From positions 1 to 64,000 of the forward strand of contig CANFUE010000004.1 in the NCBI GenBank assembly GCA_947450115.1: a DNA stretch of 64,000 bases, written 5' to 3'. A program made the position numbers and the translations under genes. Below are positions 1-9,791 of the stretch, piece after piece (position 1 is the stretch's first letter; each line of letters opens with the position of its first letter). This stretch comes from Acidimicrobiaceae bacterium (lineage in GTDB: Bacteria; Actinomycetota; Acidimicrobiia; Acidimicrobiales; Ilumatobacteraceae). Below the pieces are notes generated by a model that worked only from the letters and a program-made list of their open reading frames with translations, made no database searches and was not told the origin of the DNA.

Positions 1-2
1 AA

Positions 3-1163
3 GGTTGGCCCGACACTTCTGCTTGCGCAGTTTTTGCCGACCGCATTGCCGAGCACACATCCATCATGGTGCAGCGTTTACAAAACGAAGGCGGCATGGT
101 TCCCTTTGGTCTCACCACGGCAAGTGAATTTGGTGGGGTTAATGTCACGCGCACTGTTTTGAACGGCGCAACACATAACCCGTGGCATCTGGGCCTCACC
201 CCTGGAGGTTCATCGGGTGGCAGTGCTGCTGCCGTTGCTGGCGGGTTATGCACCAGCGCAACAGCAGGCGATGGCGGCGGGTCTATTCGTATTCCCGCAG
301 GGTTCACTGGGCTCGTTGGTTTGAAAGCAACATATGGTCGCATTCCGCGTGCACCACAGCACTACATGGGAAACCTCACCACAACAACAGGGTGTGTTTC
401 ACGCAGCATTCGCGACACCGCTCGATGGTTCGACATTGCCAATGGCCACGATGCACGTGACCCATTCAGCTTGCCGCGCGATGCCGGGTGGGAAGATGCG
501 CTCGGCACGCTTTCACTGCGTGGACTACGCGTTGCAGTGGTTCCGAATTGGGGTGGCGCTGTTGTTTCACCTCACATGTGGGAAGTACTGAATGAGTGCG
601 CAGAGTGGCTCATTAGCTCTCAGGGTTTACGTCGCATCGATACTGTCAACACCGACTTGCCGAACATGGGCGCTGCTTGGTCGATTTCAGGAATGATTTC
701 TATTGCTGCTGAACTCGCTGAGTTCTGGCCCGAGTGCGCCGATGTTCTCACACCCGAAATTCGCATGGGCTTAGAGTTCACGAGCGGTCTCTATAGTGCA
801 GCAGCACGCGACAAAATTGAACAACGACGCATGAAATTAAATGAGCGTATGGCTGCCATTTTCTCTGAAGTCGATATTTTGCTCACTGCAAGTAATCCCG
901 ACATTGCCTTTGCAGCAGAAGGACCACTCCCCGATACTTTCGGCGGAGAAAAAGGCGGTGCAGTCAATAATGGCAAGCTCACTTTCCCGGCAAACCTGCA
1001 CGGCAACCCAGCACTGTCTGTTCCAGCAGGTCAAGTAGATGGTTTACCTGTTGGTCTACAAATTGTGGGCAAACATTTTCAAGAACAGATTCTTCTTGAG
1101 CTCGGTTTAGCAATTGAGCGAGCACGACCATGGCCACTAGTAGCTCCATCTGCAACGATATAA
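3..1163 (+). CDS. Amidase signature family amidase (5' truncated by window edge)
   Basis: Open frame continues upstream of the ORF-track Met to the window edge (GWPDTSACAVFADRIAEHTSIM...). Amidase signature motif TPGGSSGGSAAAVAGGLCTSATAGDGGGSIRIPAGFTGLVGLKATYGRIP. Confidence 0.93.
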   Translation, partial: GWPDTSACAVFADRIAEHTSIMVQRLQNEGGMVPFGLTTASEFGGVNVTRTVLNGATHNPWHLGLTPGGSSGGSAAAVAGGLCTSATAGDGGGSIRIPAGFTGLVGLKATYGRIPRAPQHYMGNLTTTTGCVSRSIRDTARWFDIANGHDARDPFSLPRDAGWEDALGTLSLRGLRVAVVPNWGGAVVSPHMWEVLNECAEWLISSQGLRRIDTVNTDLPNMGAAWSISGMISIAAELAEFWPECADVLTPEIRMGLEFTSGLYSAAARDKIEQRRMKLNERMAAIFSEVDILLTASNPDIAFAAEGPLPDTFGGEKGGAVNNGKLTFPANLHGNPALSVPAGQVDGLPVGLQIVGKHFQEQILLELGLAIERARPWPLVAPSATI

Positions 1164-1187
1164 AGAGTTTTACTTTTGGGGAGAGAA

Positions 1188-2375
1188 ATGACGACGAATA
1201 CAGGACCACTCGCAGGAATCAAAGTTGTCGACATGTCGGTAATGATTTCCGGACCACTCACCGCAATGATGCTTGCCGACTACGGTGCAGACGTCATCAA
1301 AGTGGAGTCTCCAGGTCTTGGCGACCTCATGCGATTTCTTGGCACCAGCAAAGGTGGTATGACCGGCCTGTTCTCACTCAACAACCGCGGCAAGCGCGCC
1401 ATTACGTTGAATGTGAAACAAGCTGAAGGTCTTGACGTTCTTAAAAAACTCATTGCCGATGCCGACGTATTCATTCAGAACTTCCGTCCTGGCGCAATGG
1501 ATCGTTTGGGTCTTGGTTATGACGACGTGAAGAAGTTCAACCCCAATCTCATCTACGTTTCCGTCAGCGGATACGGCCCTACCGGTCCAAATAGCCACCG
1601 TCGCGTGTACGACAATGTCATTCAAGCAGCAAGCGGTATGGCAGCAGTGCAAACCGACCCCGCAACCGGAGCGCCCGGCATGTTGCGCAACCTGGTGTGC
1701 GACAAGGTCACCTCGTACACCGCAATGCAAAGCATCACCTCTGCACTATTTGCCCGTGAGCGCGGCATTGCCAAGGGTCAACACCTCACCGTTGCCATGC
1801 TCGACTCTGCTGTTGCCTTCCTCTGGCCCGACGGCGGTATGGATGCGGCACTCCTCGACGACGACGTCACCCGAATGCCCACACTCGGCGCAAACTATTC
1901 AGTTACTACGTTGTCTGACGGATACTGCGCAGGGTCTGCAGTGAGCGACGCAGAATTCCGTGGCTGGTGCGCAGCGCTTGGTCATGAATCCATTGCCGAC
2001 GACCCGCGTTTTACTTCAGCAAAAAATCGCGGGCTCAATATAGACGCACTCGTCAGCACCATGGCGAAATATGCACTCGAGGCCAATCTCGACGATTTCC
2101 TTCGCGTTGCTGAGGAACACGATGTTCCTGCTTCACGCGTGAACTCCATTGCCGACTTGCCATCTGACCCACAGATTATGCACAACGAAGTGTTCGTAGA
2201 GCGTGCACACCACACTGCCGGCAATATGCGTGAAGTACGCCCAGCGGTTGTTTTCTCCGACACGAAGTTACGCGTGAGCCGCCCTGCTCCAATGGTGGGC
2301 GAACACAGCGATGAAATTGTGAGCGAACTTGGTCTCGATGCAGCGCACTTGCGCTCCATCGGCGCTATTTCGTAA
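1188..2375 (+). CDS. CaiB/BaiF family (class III) CoA-transferase
   Basis: PLAGIKVVDMSVMISGPLTAMMLADYGADVIKVESPGLGDLMR..., typical family III CoA transferase. ATG at 1188 preceded by GGGGAGAG; the ORF-track start at 1176 is a TTG. Confidence 0.92.
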   Translation: MTTNTGPLAGIKVVDMSVMISGPLTAMMLADYGADVIKVESPGLGDLMRFLGTSKGGMTGLFSLNNRGKRAITLNVKQAEGLDVLKKLIADADVFIQNFRPGAMDRLGLGYDDVKKFNPNLIYVSVSGYGPTGPNSHRRVYDNVIQAASGMAAVQTDPATGAPGMLRNLVCDKVTSYTAMQSITSALFARERGIAKGQHLTVAMLDSAVAFLWPDGGMDAALLDDDVTRMPTLGANYSVTTLSDGYCAGSAVSDAEFRGWCAALGHESIADDPRFTSAKNRGLNIDALVSTMAKYALEANLDDFLRVAEEHDVPASRVNSIADLPSDPQIMHNEVFVERAHHTAGNMREVRPAVVFSDTKLRVSRPAPMVGEHSDEIVSELGLDAAHLRSIGAIS

Positions 2376-3522
2376 TTGACCGACCCACAATTTCTTTCAT
2401 AATTTCGGTGGTGCCACCGTAAATGGTTTGGATACGGCTGTCGGCCCATGCCCGCGCAATGGGGTATTCCATCATGTAGCCATAGCCACCGTGCAACTGC
2501 AAGCAACGGTCGACCACTTTGTTTTGTAGTTCTGTGGTCCAGAACTTCGCCGCTGCTGCTTGTTCTGCAGACAGTTTGCCTTCACAGTGCAGTTCTACGC
2601 ACCGGTCGACGTACACCCGAGCAATTTGCACTTCGGTTGCGAGTTCGGCAAGTAAAAACTTACTGTTTTGGAACTGTGAAATGGACTGACCAAAGGCTTT
2701 GCGTTCTTTGGTGTAGTCGAGGGTCCAATGCAATGCTGCATCGGCAACTGCAACAGCACCAACAGCAATACCGAGACGCTCTTGGGCAAGGTTGGTCATG
2801 AGATACACGAACCCGTTGCCCTCTTCGCCTAAGAGGTTTTCCGCCGGTACTTCAACATCGGAAAAGAAAAGCTCTGCAGTGTCTTGAGCGTGCATCCCCA
2901 ACTTGTCGAGGTTGCGACCGCGTTCGAAACCTTTCATTCCCCGTTCAACAAGCAGCAATGAAATACCACGATGACCTTTTTCTGGGTCGGTACGACACAC
3001 CACAATGACCACATCGCTATTGATGCCATTCGAGATAAATGTTTTGGCACCGTTCACAACAAAGGCACCACCTTTTTTCAGACCTGTTGTGCGAATGCCG
3101 GCCACGTCACTTCCCGTATTGGGTTCGGTAATTCCGAGTGCTCCAATCACTTCACCAGACACCATGCCTGGCAAAAATCGTGCACGCTGTTCTTCGTTGG
3201 CAAGACCCAAGAAGTATGGCAACACGATGTCGTTGTGCAATGTGATTCCGTTCGCACTACCAATAACACCTGTGGCACCAATTTCTTCGGCCATGATTGC
3301 CGCAAAGTGATAATCGTCAGTGTCGCCACCGCCGTATGCACCCGGCACATTGAGACCAAGGAAACCTTGCTTGCCAGCATTGAGCCACAACTCGCGAGGC
3401 GTGATGCCAGCCTTTTCCCACTCTTCATGACGTGGCACAACTTCCTTATCGAGCCATGAGCGAAACGTGGAACGAAATTGCTGGTGGACATCATCAAAAA
3501 TTGTGCGTGGGAATGCTTCCAT
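2365..3522 (-). CDS. Acyl-CoA dehydrogenase
   Basis: Full-length ACAD: ALGITEPNTGSDVAGIRTTG, QERLGIAVGAVAVADAALHWTLDYTKERKAFGQSISQFQ, LQLHGGYGYMMEYPIARAWADSRIQTIYGGTTEIMKEIVGR. Confidence 0.95.
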   Translation of the reverse strand: MEAFPRTIFDDVHQQFRSTFRSWLDKEVVPRHEEWEKAGITPRELWLNAGKQGFLGLNVPGAYGGGDTDDYHFAAIMAEEIGATGVIGSANGITLHNDIVLPYFLGLANEEQRARFLPGMVSGEVIGALGITEPNTGSDVAGIRTTGLKKGGAFVVNGAKTFISNGINSDVVIVVCRTDPEKGHRGISLLLVERGMKGFERGRNLDKLGMHAQDTAELFFSDVEVPAENLLGEEGNGFVYLMTNLAQERLGIAVGAVAVADAALHWTLDYTKERKAFGQSISQFQNSKFLLAELATEVQIARVYVDRCVELHCEGKLSAEQAAAAKFWTTELQNKVVDRCLQLHGGYGYMMEYPIARAWADSRIQTIYGGTTEIMKEIVGRSITK

Positions 3523-3575
3523 TCCGACAACGCTAGATGTTCAAGGCAGCCGAAGAAAAACTGTGGGCGAAGTTC

Positions 3576-4334
3576 CTAGCCAGCAAGAACAGCACGTGCA
3601 ACAAGATCAACACCAAAAGCAGTGAGAATTGCCAAATACAAGAGCCCTGTTGCCGCCATGACTGCTGAATAACTACGTTCTTTCAATGCTGCTTTTGTGA
3701 CCACTACAAGAACTGCTGTCGCAACGACGCAGGCAATCCAGAACCAGCCGAGAGTTCCGTTCCAGCCATCGTCAATGGAGCCATTAATCACGCTCACCAT
3801 TCCTGTTGGCAACAGCATCGAAAGCACTTCAAGAGGCAATGCCCAATACATTACGTCAACGAGGTCGTTGAGAAGTTTGCGTGGCATTCCTGGTTGCACT
3901 AAGTACCAGTGACCCAAGAGCATGGCATCGGTAATAGCACCCAAAAACATTGCGCCAATCACGACACGAAACGACGCCAACAATGAATCGCCAAGACCAC
4001 TTGCAACATCGAGTGCTCCAGCAACTACTCCGATACCACCAATGAGCGGCGCGAGAAGTAATCGGTGCGGCGGAGTCTTACGCAATGTGAGCAGTGCAAG
4101 TAGCGCTACTACTAGCGATGCACCTTCGCGTACTGGCACCACACCCAAGGTGAGCCCACAGGCAAATGCACCTGCAGCCATTGCCGCAAACACGCCATGT
4201 AAGAGCCATGTATAGCCTCGGCCAATTTCGCTATTGCGGGTCGTGAGCCAGCAAAAAAGCAGACCTCCACTCGCCCATTGCAGAAGTACTGTGGCCGCAT
4301 CAAGTCGCATCACGTCATGCAACCTAGGCGACAC
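3576..4334 (-). CDS. Conserved polytopic membrane protein, unknown function
   Basis: 252 aa, multiple hydrophobic helices, no recognised catalytic motif. Confidence 0.7.
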   Translation of the reverse strand: MSPRLHDVMRLDAATVLLQWASGGLLFCWLTTRNSEIGRGYTWLLHGVFAAMAAGAFACGLTLGVVPVREGASLVVALLALLTLRKTPPHRLLLAPLIGGIGVVAGALDVASGLGDSLLASFRVVIGAMFLGAITDAMLLGHWYLVQPGMPRKLLNDLVDVMYWALPLEVLSMLLPTGMVSVINGSIDDGWNGTLGWFWIACVVATAVLVVVTKAALKERSYSAVMAATGLLYLAILTAFGVDLVARAVLAG

Positions 4335-4370
4335 AGCGTCACCAAGAGTGAATTTGTGACTAAAAACTCC

Positions 4371-6083
4371 TTAGCGAGCAGTAACGGTGTCGGTATCGCG
4401 ACCCGAGCGCAACAAGGTTCCGGGGCGTGAAGTGAGGATTTCACCATTTCGCACGGCTTCAACGCCGTTAATAAGTACGTGGTTAATTCCTTCAGCTTCC
4501 CCATAGACGCGTCCGGCGCCAGCAGGCATGTCGAACTTTGTGTACACGGGGCCAGGACCAACGGTGAGCGGGTCGAGCACCACAACGTCGGCACAATAAC
4601 CCACTTCAATACGACCGCGGTTGCGCAAGCCATACAAACGTGCTGGCTGCTCGGTGAGGTGGTACACCGCTTCTTCGAGATCCATCAGTTTTTCATCACG
4701 AACCGCGCGCGCAATGAGCGTTGTCGAGAAAGCGAAACTGTCGATCATGTCGAGGTGAGCACCTGCATCACTTGCACCAACAATGGCACGCTCGTCGCGC
4801 CACACTTCAACACGGCGCTTCCATGTTGCCGTGTCTTGACCTTTATCTTGGTTGGCAATAACCGTGCGCAAATTGTCGTCGATGACGATGTCGACCAACA
4901 GATCCCATGGCTCAACTTTGAGTTCTTTTGCGATGTCACCAATAAGGCGGCCAGCATATTTCTGCCACTTGTCGGTGAAGGTCTCGAGCAAAATATATGC
5001 GCCCCAGTTACCAATTGAGCGAGTAGGACCCTGTGTGCTTTGTGCCAAGCGATTCATTTCTTCACGACCCTTCGGGTCGCGCATCATGGTGAGCTTCACA
5101 TCATCGGGAAGCGCCATCAGCTCGTCCCAGCCGTTCAAAATATCGAGAATAAAACCGCTCTTAAAGTTCAAACGAATGCGGAAGGTGTCGGGCAAGGTGA
5201 GTGCTATAACTTTGCCGCCACGTTCAGCAGCAATGTCGAACCCCTTCAACTGATGTTGAACAAGGTCCCAGTTCTGGGCATACACCTGCAACAAGTTCCA
5301 ATTCAACGGACGGTTTGCTGCAGCACTCATGTCGCCCATGAGTTCAAAGGTTTCTTGGGCAAATTCACCAACGGCAGGAATGAACTCGAGTGTGGTGCCA
5401 GGGAACTCTTCTACCACTGCGCACAACGCAATGAGTTCTTTGCGTGAACCGTGACGTGACGGAACAGGAACACCAGTGTGGTCGTTATGGCTTGGTGACC
5501 ATGTGGAAGAAAAGCCCATGCCGCCTGCGCGTAAACCATCGCGCAACAAGTTGCACATTGCTTCAATTTCTTCATCGGTTGCTTCGCGTTGGTTGGCAGC
5601 ATCGTGCATGACTACACGGCGCAATGCACTGTGACCAACAAGGAAGCCTGCGTTCGGCATAAGGGTGCCATCGAGCGCATCGAGATACTCCGCAGTGGTG
5701 GTCCAGTCCCACGGGAGGCCTTGCTGCAACGACTCGAGCGGCATGCCTTCAACACGAGCCAACATGCGCATGAGGTAATCGCCATCTTGTGGAGTGAGTG
5801 GCGCAATGGTGAAACCGCAGTTACCACCAATGACAGTGGTAACACCGTGTAATGGCGAGGGGCTCAGTGAAGTGTCCCAAAATGCTTGCGCGTCGTAGTG
5901 CGTGTGCAAGTCGATGAAACCAGGGGTCACTACTTTGCCAGTGGCATCGATGGTTTGATGCGCCGATTCGGTGATGGTGCCCACTTGAGTAATGCGCCCA
6001 TCGACAATTCCTACGTCGGCACGTCGGCGCACTGCGCCTGTACCGTCAATAACATCGCCACCGGTAATTAGAACGTCGAGCAT
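4371..6083 (-). CDS. Amidohydrolase, N-acyl-D-amino-acid deacylase (D-aminoacylase)-like
   Basis: DVLITGGDVIDGTGAVRRRADVGIVDGRI, GKVVTPGFIDLHTHYDAQAFWD, ASDAGAHLDMIDSF, GRIEVGYCADVVVLDP. Confidence 0.9.
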   Translation of the reverse strand: MLDVLITGGDVIDGTGAVRRRADVGIVDGRITQVGTITESAHQTIDATGKVVTPGFIDLHTHYDAQAFWDTSLSPSPLHGVTTVIGGNCGFTIAPLTPQDGDYLMRMLARVEGMPLESLQQGLPWDWTTTAEYLDALDGTLMPNAGFLVGHSALRRVVMHDAANQREATDEEIEAMCNLLRDGLRAGGMGFSSTWSPSHNDHTGVPVPSRHGSRKELIALCAVVEEFPGTTLEFIPAVGEFAQETFELMGDMSAAANRPLNWNLLQVYAQNWDLVQHQLKGFDIAAERGGKVIALTLPDTFRIRLNFKSGFILDILNGWDELMALPDDVKLTMMRDPKGREEMNRLAQSTQGPTRSIGNWGAYILLETFTDKWQKYAGRLIGDIAKELKVEPWDLLVDIVIDDNLRTVIANQDKGQDTATWKRRVEVWRDERAIVGASDAGAHLDMIDSFAFSTTLIARAVRDEKLMDLEEAVYHLTEQPARLYGLRNRGRIEVGYCADVVVLDPLTVGPGPVYTKFDMPAGAGRVYGEAEGINHVLINGVEAVRNGEILTSRPGTLLRSGRDTDTVTAR

Positions 6084-6110
6084 GATTCCCCCATCTCTCA
6101 GGGTCTTAAT

Positions 6111-7235
6111 CTATGCGAGAACGACCAAATCATGCGAGACGAGGTTCATGGCCAGTGGGCCCTGGTCGGTTGCCACCACAATGTCTTCTAAACGCATGCC
6201 AAATCGACCCGGAATGTAGATGCCCGGCTCAATGCTAAATGCGTGCCCAGCAAGCAATGCTTCGGTATTGCCCGCCACGATGTATGGGTCTTCATGGGCT
6301 TCCATGCCAATTCCGTGGCCGGTGCGATGTACGAAATACTCACCGAAGCCAGCTTCAGTAATGACGCGCCGAGCAGCTTCATCGACCGATTCACAGGTTG
6401 CACCCACTTGGGCCGAAGCCACTGAAGCAGCTTGTGCTTCTTGCAACACTGCATATGCTTCCAAAATTTCTTGTGACGGCGTACCTAGATGCACACAACG
6501 CGTGATGTCGCTGCAGTAGTCGGCCATGGTTCCACCAAAATCGCACAACACAATTTCACCATGACGAATCACTCGTGCTCCTGGGTGATGATGTGGGCTT
6601 GCAGCATTCTCTCCCGATGCAACAATGGCGAAGTTCACTACATCGTGGCCCTCTTCTAAAAGTCGCGCAGAAATATCGGCCGACACTTGCGCTTCAGTGC
6701 GACCAATTAAGGGAATAAGACCCGCGTGCAACTGCGTAGCTACGCGGTCGGCAGCCGCACCCGCGCGTTGCAGTGCTTCAATTTCACTGAGCGTTTTTAC
6801 TTTGCGCAAAGGCCCCACAACATCAACAGCGCGCGAGTAGTGCGCAGATGGCGCAAAGGCAAGTAGTTCTACTAAAAAGCGCGCCCACATTTGGTCGCCG
6901 ACCGACACGGTGCGTGCACCCTTTGTGAGTTGTGCCACCAATGCCACTGGGTTGTCGGTTTCGTTCCATGCAGCCAGTGTGAAAACGGTGGGGTGCAATG
7001 CAACACGCGGTGCTTCCAAACGAGGGATAACCAAAGTGGCAAGACCCTCTTGCGGCACCACCAACATGGTGAGGCGTTCGAGTGGCATGGCGTGGTAACC
7101 CGTGAGATACGGCAGGTCGTGCCCAACAGACAACAGCAGCGCATCGATATTTTGCGCCTTCATCTCTTTTTGTACGCGAGCAACACGCTCTTCGTAAATA
7201 CGTGTTGGCAAAGTGTGAGATTCGCGAGAGTTCAT
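6111..7235 (-). CDS. M24 family aminopeptidase (Xaa-Pro peptidase-like)
   Basis: VLCDFGGTMADYCSDITRCVHLG, HRTGHGIGMEAHEDPYIV, FSIEPGIYIPGRFGMRLEDIVVAT. Confidence 0.93.
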   Translation of the reverse strand: MNSRESHTLPTRIYEERVARVQKEMKAQNIDALLLSVGHDLPYLTGYHAMPLERLTMLVVPQEGLATLVIPRLEAPRVALHPTVFTLAAWNETDNPVALVAQLTKGARTVSVGDQMWARFLVELLAFAPSAHYSRAVDVVGPLRKVKTLSEIEALQRAGAAADRVATQLHAGLIPLIGRTEAQVSADISARLLEEGHDVVNFAIVASGENAASPHHHPGARVIRHGEIVLCDFGGTMADYCSDITRCVHLGTPSQEILEAYAVLQEAQAASVASAQVGATCESVDEAARRVITEAGFGEYFVHRTGHGIGMEAHEDPYIVAGNTEALLAGHAFSIEPGIYIPGRFGMRLEDIVVATDQGPLAMNLVSHDLVVLA

Positions 7236-8083
7236 CGCACCAGTGTCCCGGCTTGGTATTCCTCAAAGGCTTGAACAATTTCTGCTTGCGTGTTCATGAC
7301 GAAAGGGCCGTAGCGAGCAACCGGCTCATTGAGTGGCTCACCACCGAGCAACAAAACACTGGCACCATTTTTGCTGCTCACGCGCACTTCACCTGCAGTG
7401 CGCTCCAACACCACCATTTGGCCATCAACAGCTGACTCACCGTTGACTTCTACTTCCCCACCAAACACATGCACCAATGCAGTGTGACCTTCTTCAGGGG
7501 CCCACACCACTTGGTCGCCTGCAGCAAGTTCGATATGCGCATAGGTCACTGGGCTTGTTGTGGCAACCTTGCCGCGCACACCTGCCACTTCGCCGGCAAC
7601 AACTTTCATCACACCACCATTGGCAAGAGTGTGCGCCACAATTTCTTCGGCGTCGAAACCTTGATAACGCGGAGCAATCATTTTCTTTGCTGCAGGAAGA
7701 TTCACCCACAGCTGAAAACCATGCATTTTGCCACCCAACTTCAACATTGATGCTGGTGGTAATTCGCTATGCACCACACCCGACCCCGCGGTCATCCATT
7801 GCACGCCACCTGGCGTGATGGTTCCGACCCCACCCGATGAGTCACGATGTTCCATGGCGCCATGCAACAGGTATGTGACTGTTTCAAAGCCGCGGTGCGG
7901 GTGCTCTGGGGCTCCTACTGCTTCACCTGGGCCGTATTCCACTGGTCCCATTTCATCGAGCAACAAAAACGGATCAATATGGTCGAGTGACGCGGTAGGA
8001 AATGGCCGACGAACAACAAAGCCACCGCCTTCCACTGTGCGATGTGCTTGAACTACTCCGGCAATTGCTCTCATGACACTCAC
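7232..8083 (-). CDS. Pirin family protein
   Basis: DHIDPFLLLDEMGPVEYGPGEAVGAPEHPHRGFETVTYLLHGAMEHRDSSGGVGTITPGGVQWMTAGSGVVHSE is the pirin N-domain. ATGA overlaps with both neighbours. Confidence 0.95.
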   Translation of the reverse strand: MSVMRAIAGVVQAHRTVEGGGFVVRRPFPTASLDHIDPFLLLDEMGPVEYGPGEAVGAPEHPHRGFETVTYLLHGAMEHRDSSGGVGTITPGGVQWMTAGSGVVHSELPPASMLKLGGKMHGFQLWVNLPAAKKMIAPRYQGFDAEEIVAHTLANGGVMKVVAGEVAGVRGKVATTSPVTYAHIELAAGDQVVWAPEEGHTALVHVFGGEVEVNGESAVDGQMVVLERTAGEVRVSSKNGASVLLLGGEPLNEPVARYGPFVMNTQAEIVQAFEEYQAGTLVR

Positions 8084-9777
8084 TTATGTGCTGGTTGGGG
8101 TTTGCGAGTTAAAGAAACCGCAGTATCGATACTTTTTTGTTCGGCTTCTTCTGCCGATTGGCGAGCGTGATAGCTGGAACGAGTAAGAGGGCTCGATTCC
8201 ACATGACTAATGCCTAATGCTTCGCCAAATTTTTTCAAGTGTTCAAACTCTGCAGGCGCTACCCAACGTGCAACAGGCAGGTGATGTGTGGTGGGACGCA
8301 AGTATTGGCCAATGGTGACGATGTCGACACCCACACCAGCAAGGTCGACCAGAGTTCCCTCGGCTTCTTCAAGAGTTTCACCCATTCCCATAATGAGACC
8401 CGACTTTGCTGTGAGATCAGCAGCCTTGGCACGTGCGAGCACCGACAAAGAGCGTGCATAGCCGGCGCTCGGGCGCACCGCACGCTGCAACCGTGCCACC
8501 GTTTCGATGTTGTGGTTCAGAACGTCGGGCTTGACGGCAAGCAAAATGTCGAGAGCATCGGTTCCCTTCACATCGGAAATGAGAGTTTCAATACGCGTCA
8601 GTGGCGATACTTTGCGAATTGCAGTAACACATTGCGCTACGTGCAACATGCCGCCATCGGCTAAATCGTCGCGTGCCACCATGGTGAGCACTGCATGCAA
8701 GAGACCCATACGTTGAATGGCCTCTGCAACACGGTCGGGTTCATCACTCGCAGGAATTTCTGGCTTTTGAGTATCGACCAAACAAAAGCCACAAGCGCGG
8801 GTGCAACGTTCACCGAGCACCATGAACGTTGCTGTGCGATCAGACCAGCATTCCGACAAGTTGGGGCAACCTGCTTCTTCACACACGGTGACAAGACCCA
8901 GATCGCGTACCACTTTTTTTGTTTCCATCACTTCTTCAGTGAGGCGCACTTTCGGGCGCAACCAATCGGGTTTACGTTCTTCAATTTTGAGGCCGTCGCC
9001 CACGCCTGCCTGAGCTAAACGCGAGATGAGTCGCACAGGTTCGCCTGCGCCTTCACCACGCGAGAACGCAGATAGATCTTCTGGGCGGTGATACCACGCA
9101 ACGTCTTGACGGGCAGTTTGCCCATCGGCGAAGGAAAGAGCTACGTGACGCGCCACCACTTCAGATACTTCTTGTAGCGACGATTCAATTCCTTCTTCAC
9201 GTAGCGAAGTGACCGGGTATTCAGCAATGCCACACGGAACAATGTGTTCGCGCATGTAAGTGAGATCGGTTTCCACATTGACTGCGAATCCATGCATGGT
9301 GCGGCCGCGACTGAGGCGCACACCAATGGCACAGATTTTTCGTGGCGCATTCGCTGCAACGCCTACCCACACACCGGGGTAACCAGCAAGACGACCCACG
9401 TCGCTCAGGCCTAATTCAGTGAGCGAGTCGATGAGCAGTTGCTCAACACGAAACACGTAGTCGCTGGTGTCGGCGGGCCCTGCATTGCCACCATGTTTTG
9501 GTTGCAAATTGAGAATGGGGTAACCCACCAATTGGCCAGGGCCGTGATACGTAATGTCGCCACCACGATTGACCTTGACAAAGTCGGCGCCTACTTCACT
9601 CGGCACGCATTTCAAGTTTTTGTTGAGGTCGGCACTTGGCCCATAGGTAAAGACGTGCGGGTGCTCGAGCAGCAACAGATGTTGTTCACGAGAGTGCTCA
9701 AAGAGTGAACGTTGCACTGCAAATGCTTCGCGATAAGGAACTTTTCCTAGCCAACGAACATGCAATGGTGATGTCAT
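8080..9777 (-). CDS. lipB-lipA: LipB-LipA fusion: octanoyltransferase (N-term) + lipoyl synthase (C-term)
   Basis: Single 565 aa frame. LipB motifs RGGDITYHGPGQ, GYPGVWV, KICAIGVRLSRG, HGFAVNV, IVPCGI. LipA motifs CEEAGCPNLSEC, CTRACGFC and terminal RSSYHA. Confidence 0.95.
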   Translation of the reverse strand: MTSPLHVRWLGKVPYREAFAVQRSLFEHSREQHLLLLEHPHVFTYGPSADLNKNLKCVPSEVGADFVKVNRGGDITYHGPGQLVGYPILNLQPKHGGNAGPADTSDYVFRVEQLLIDSLTELGLSDVGRLAGYPGVWVGVAANAPRKICAIGVRLSRGRTMHGFAVNVETDLTYMREHIVPCGIAEYPVTSLREEGIESSLQEVSEVVARHVALSFADGQTARQDVAWYHRPEDLSAFSRGEGAGEPVRLISRLAQAGVGDGLKIEERKPDWLRPKVRLTEEVMETKKVVRDLGLVTVCEEAGCPNLSECWSDRTATFMVLGERCTRACGFCLVDTQKPEIPASDEPDRVAEAIQRMGLLHAVLTMVARDDLADGGMLHVAQCVTAIRKVSPLTRIETLISDVKGTDALDILLAVKPDVLNHNIETVARLQRAVRPSAGYARSLSVLARAKAADLTAKSGLIMGMGETLEEAEGTLVDLAGVGVDIVTIGQYLRPTTHHLPVARWVAPAEFEHLKKFGEALGISHVESSPLTRSSYHARQSAEEAEQKSIDTAVSLTRKPQPAHK

Positions 9778-9791
9778 GATGAAGCGCTGAA

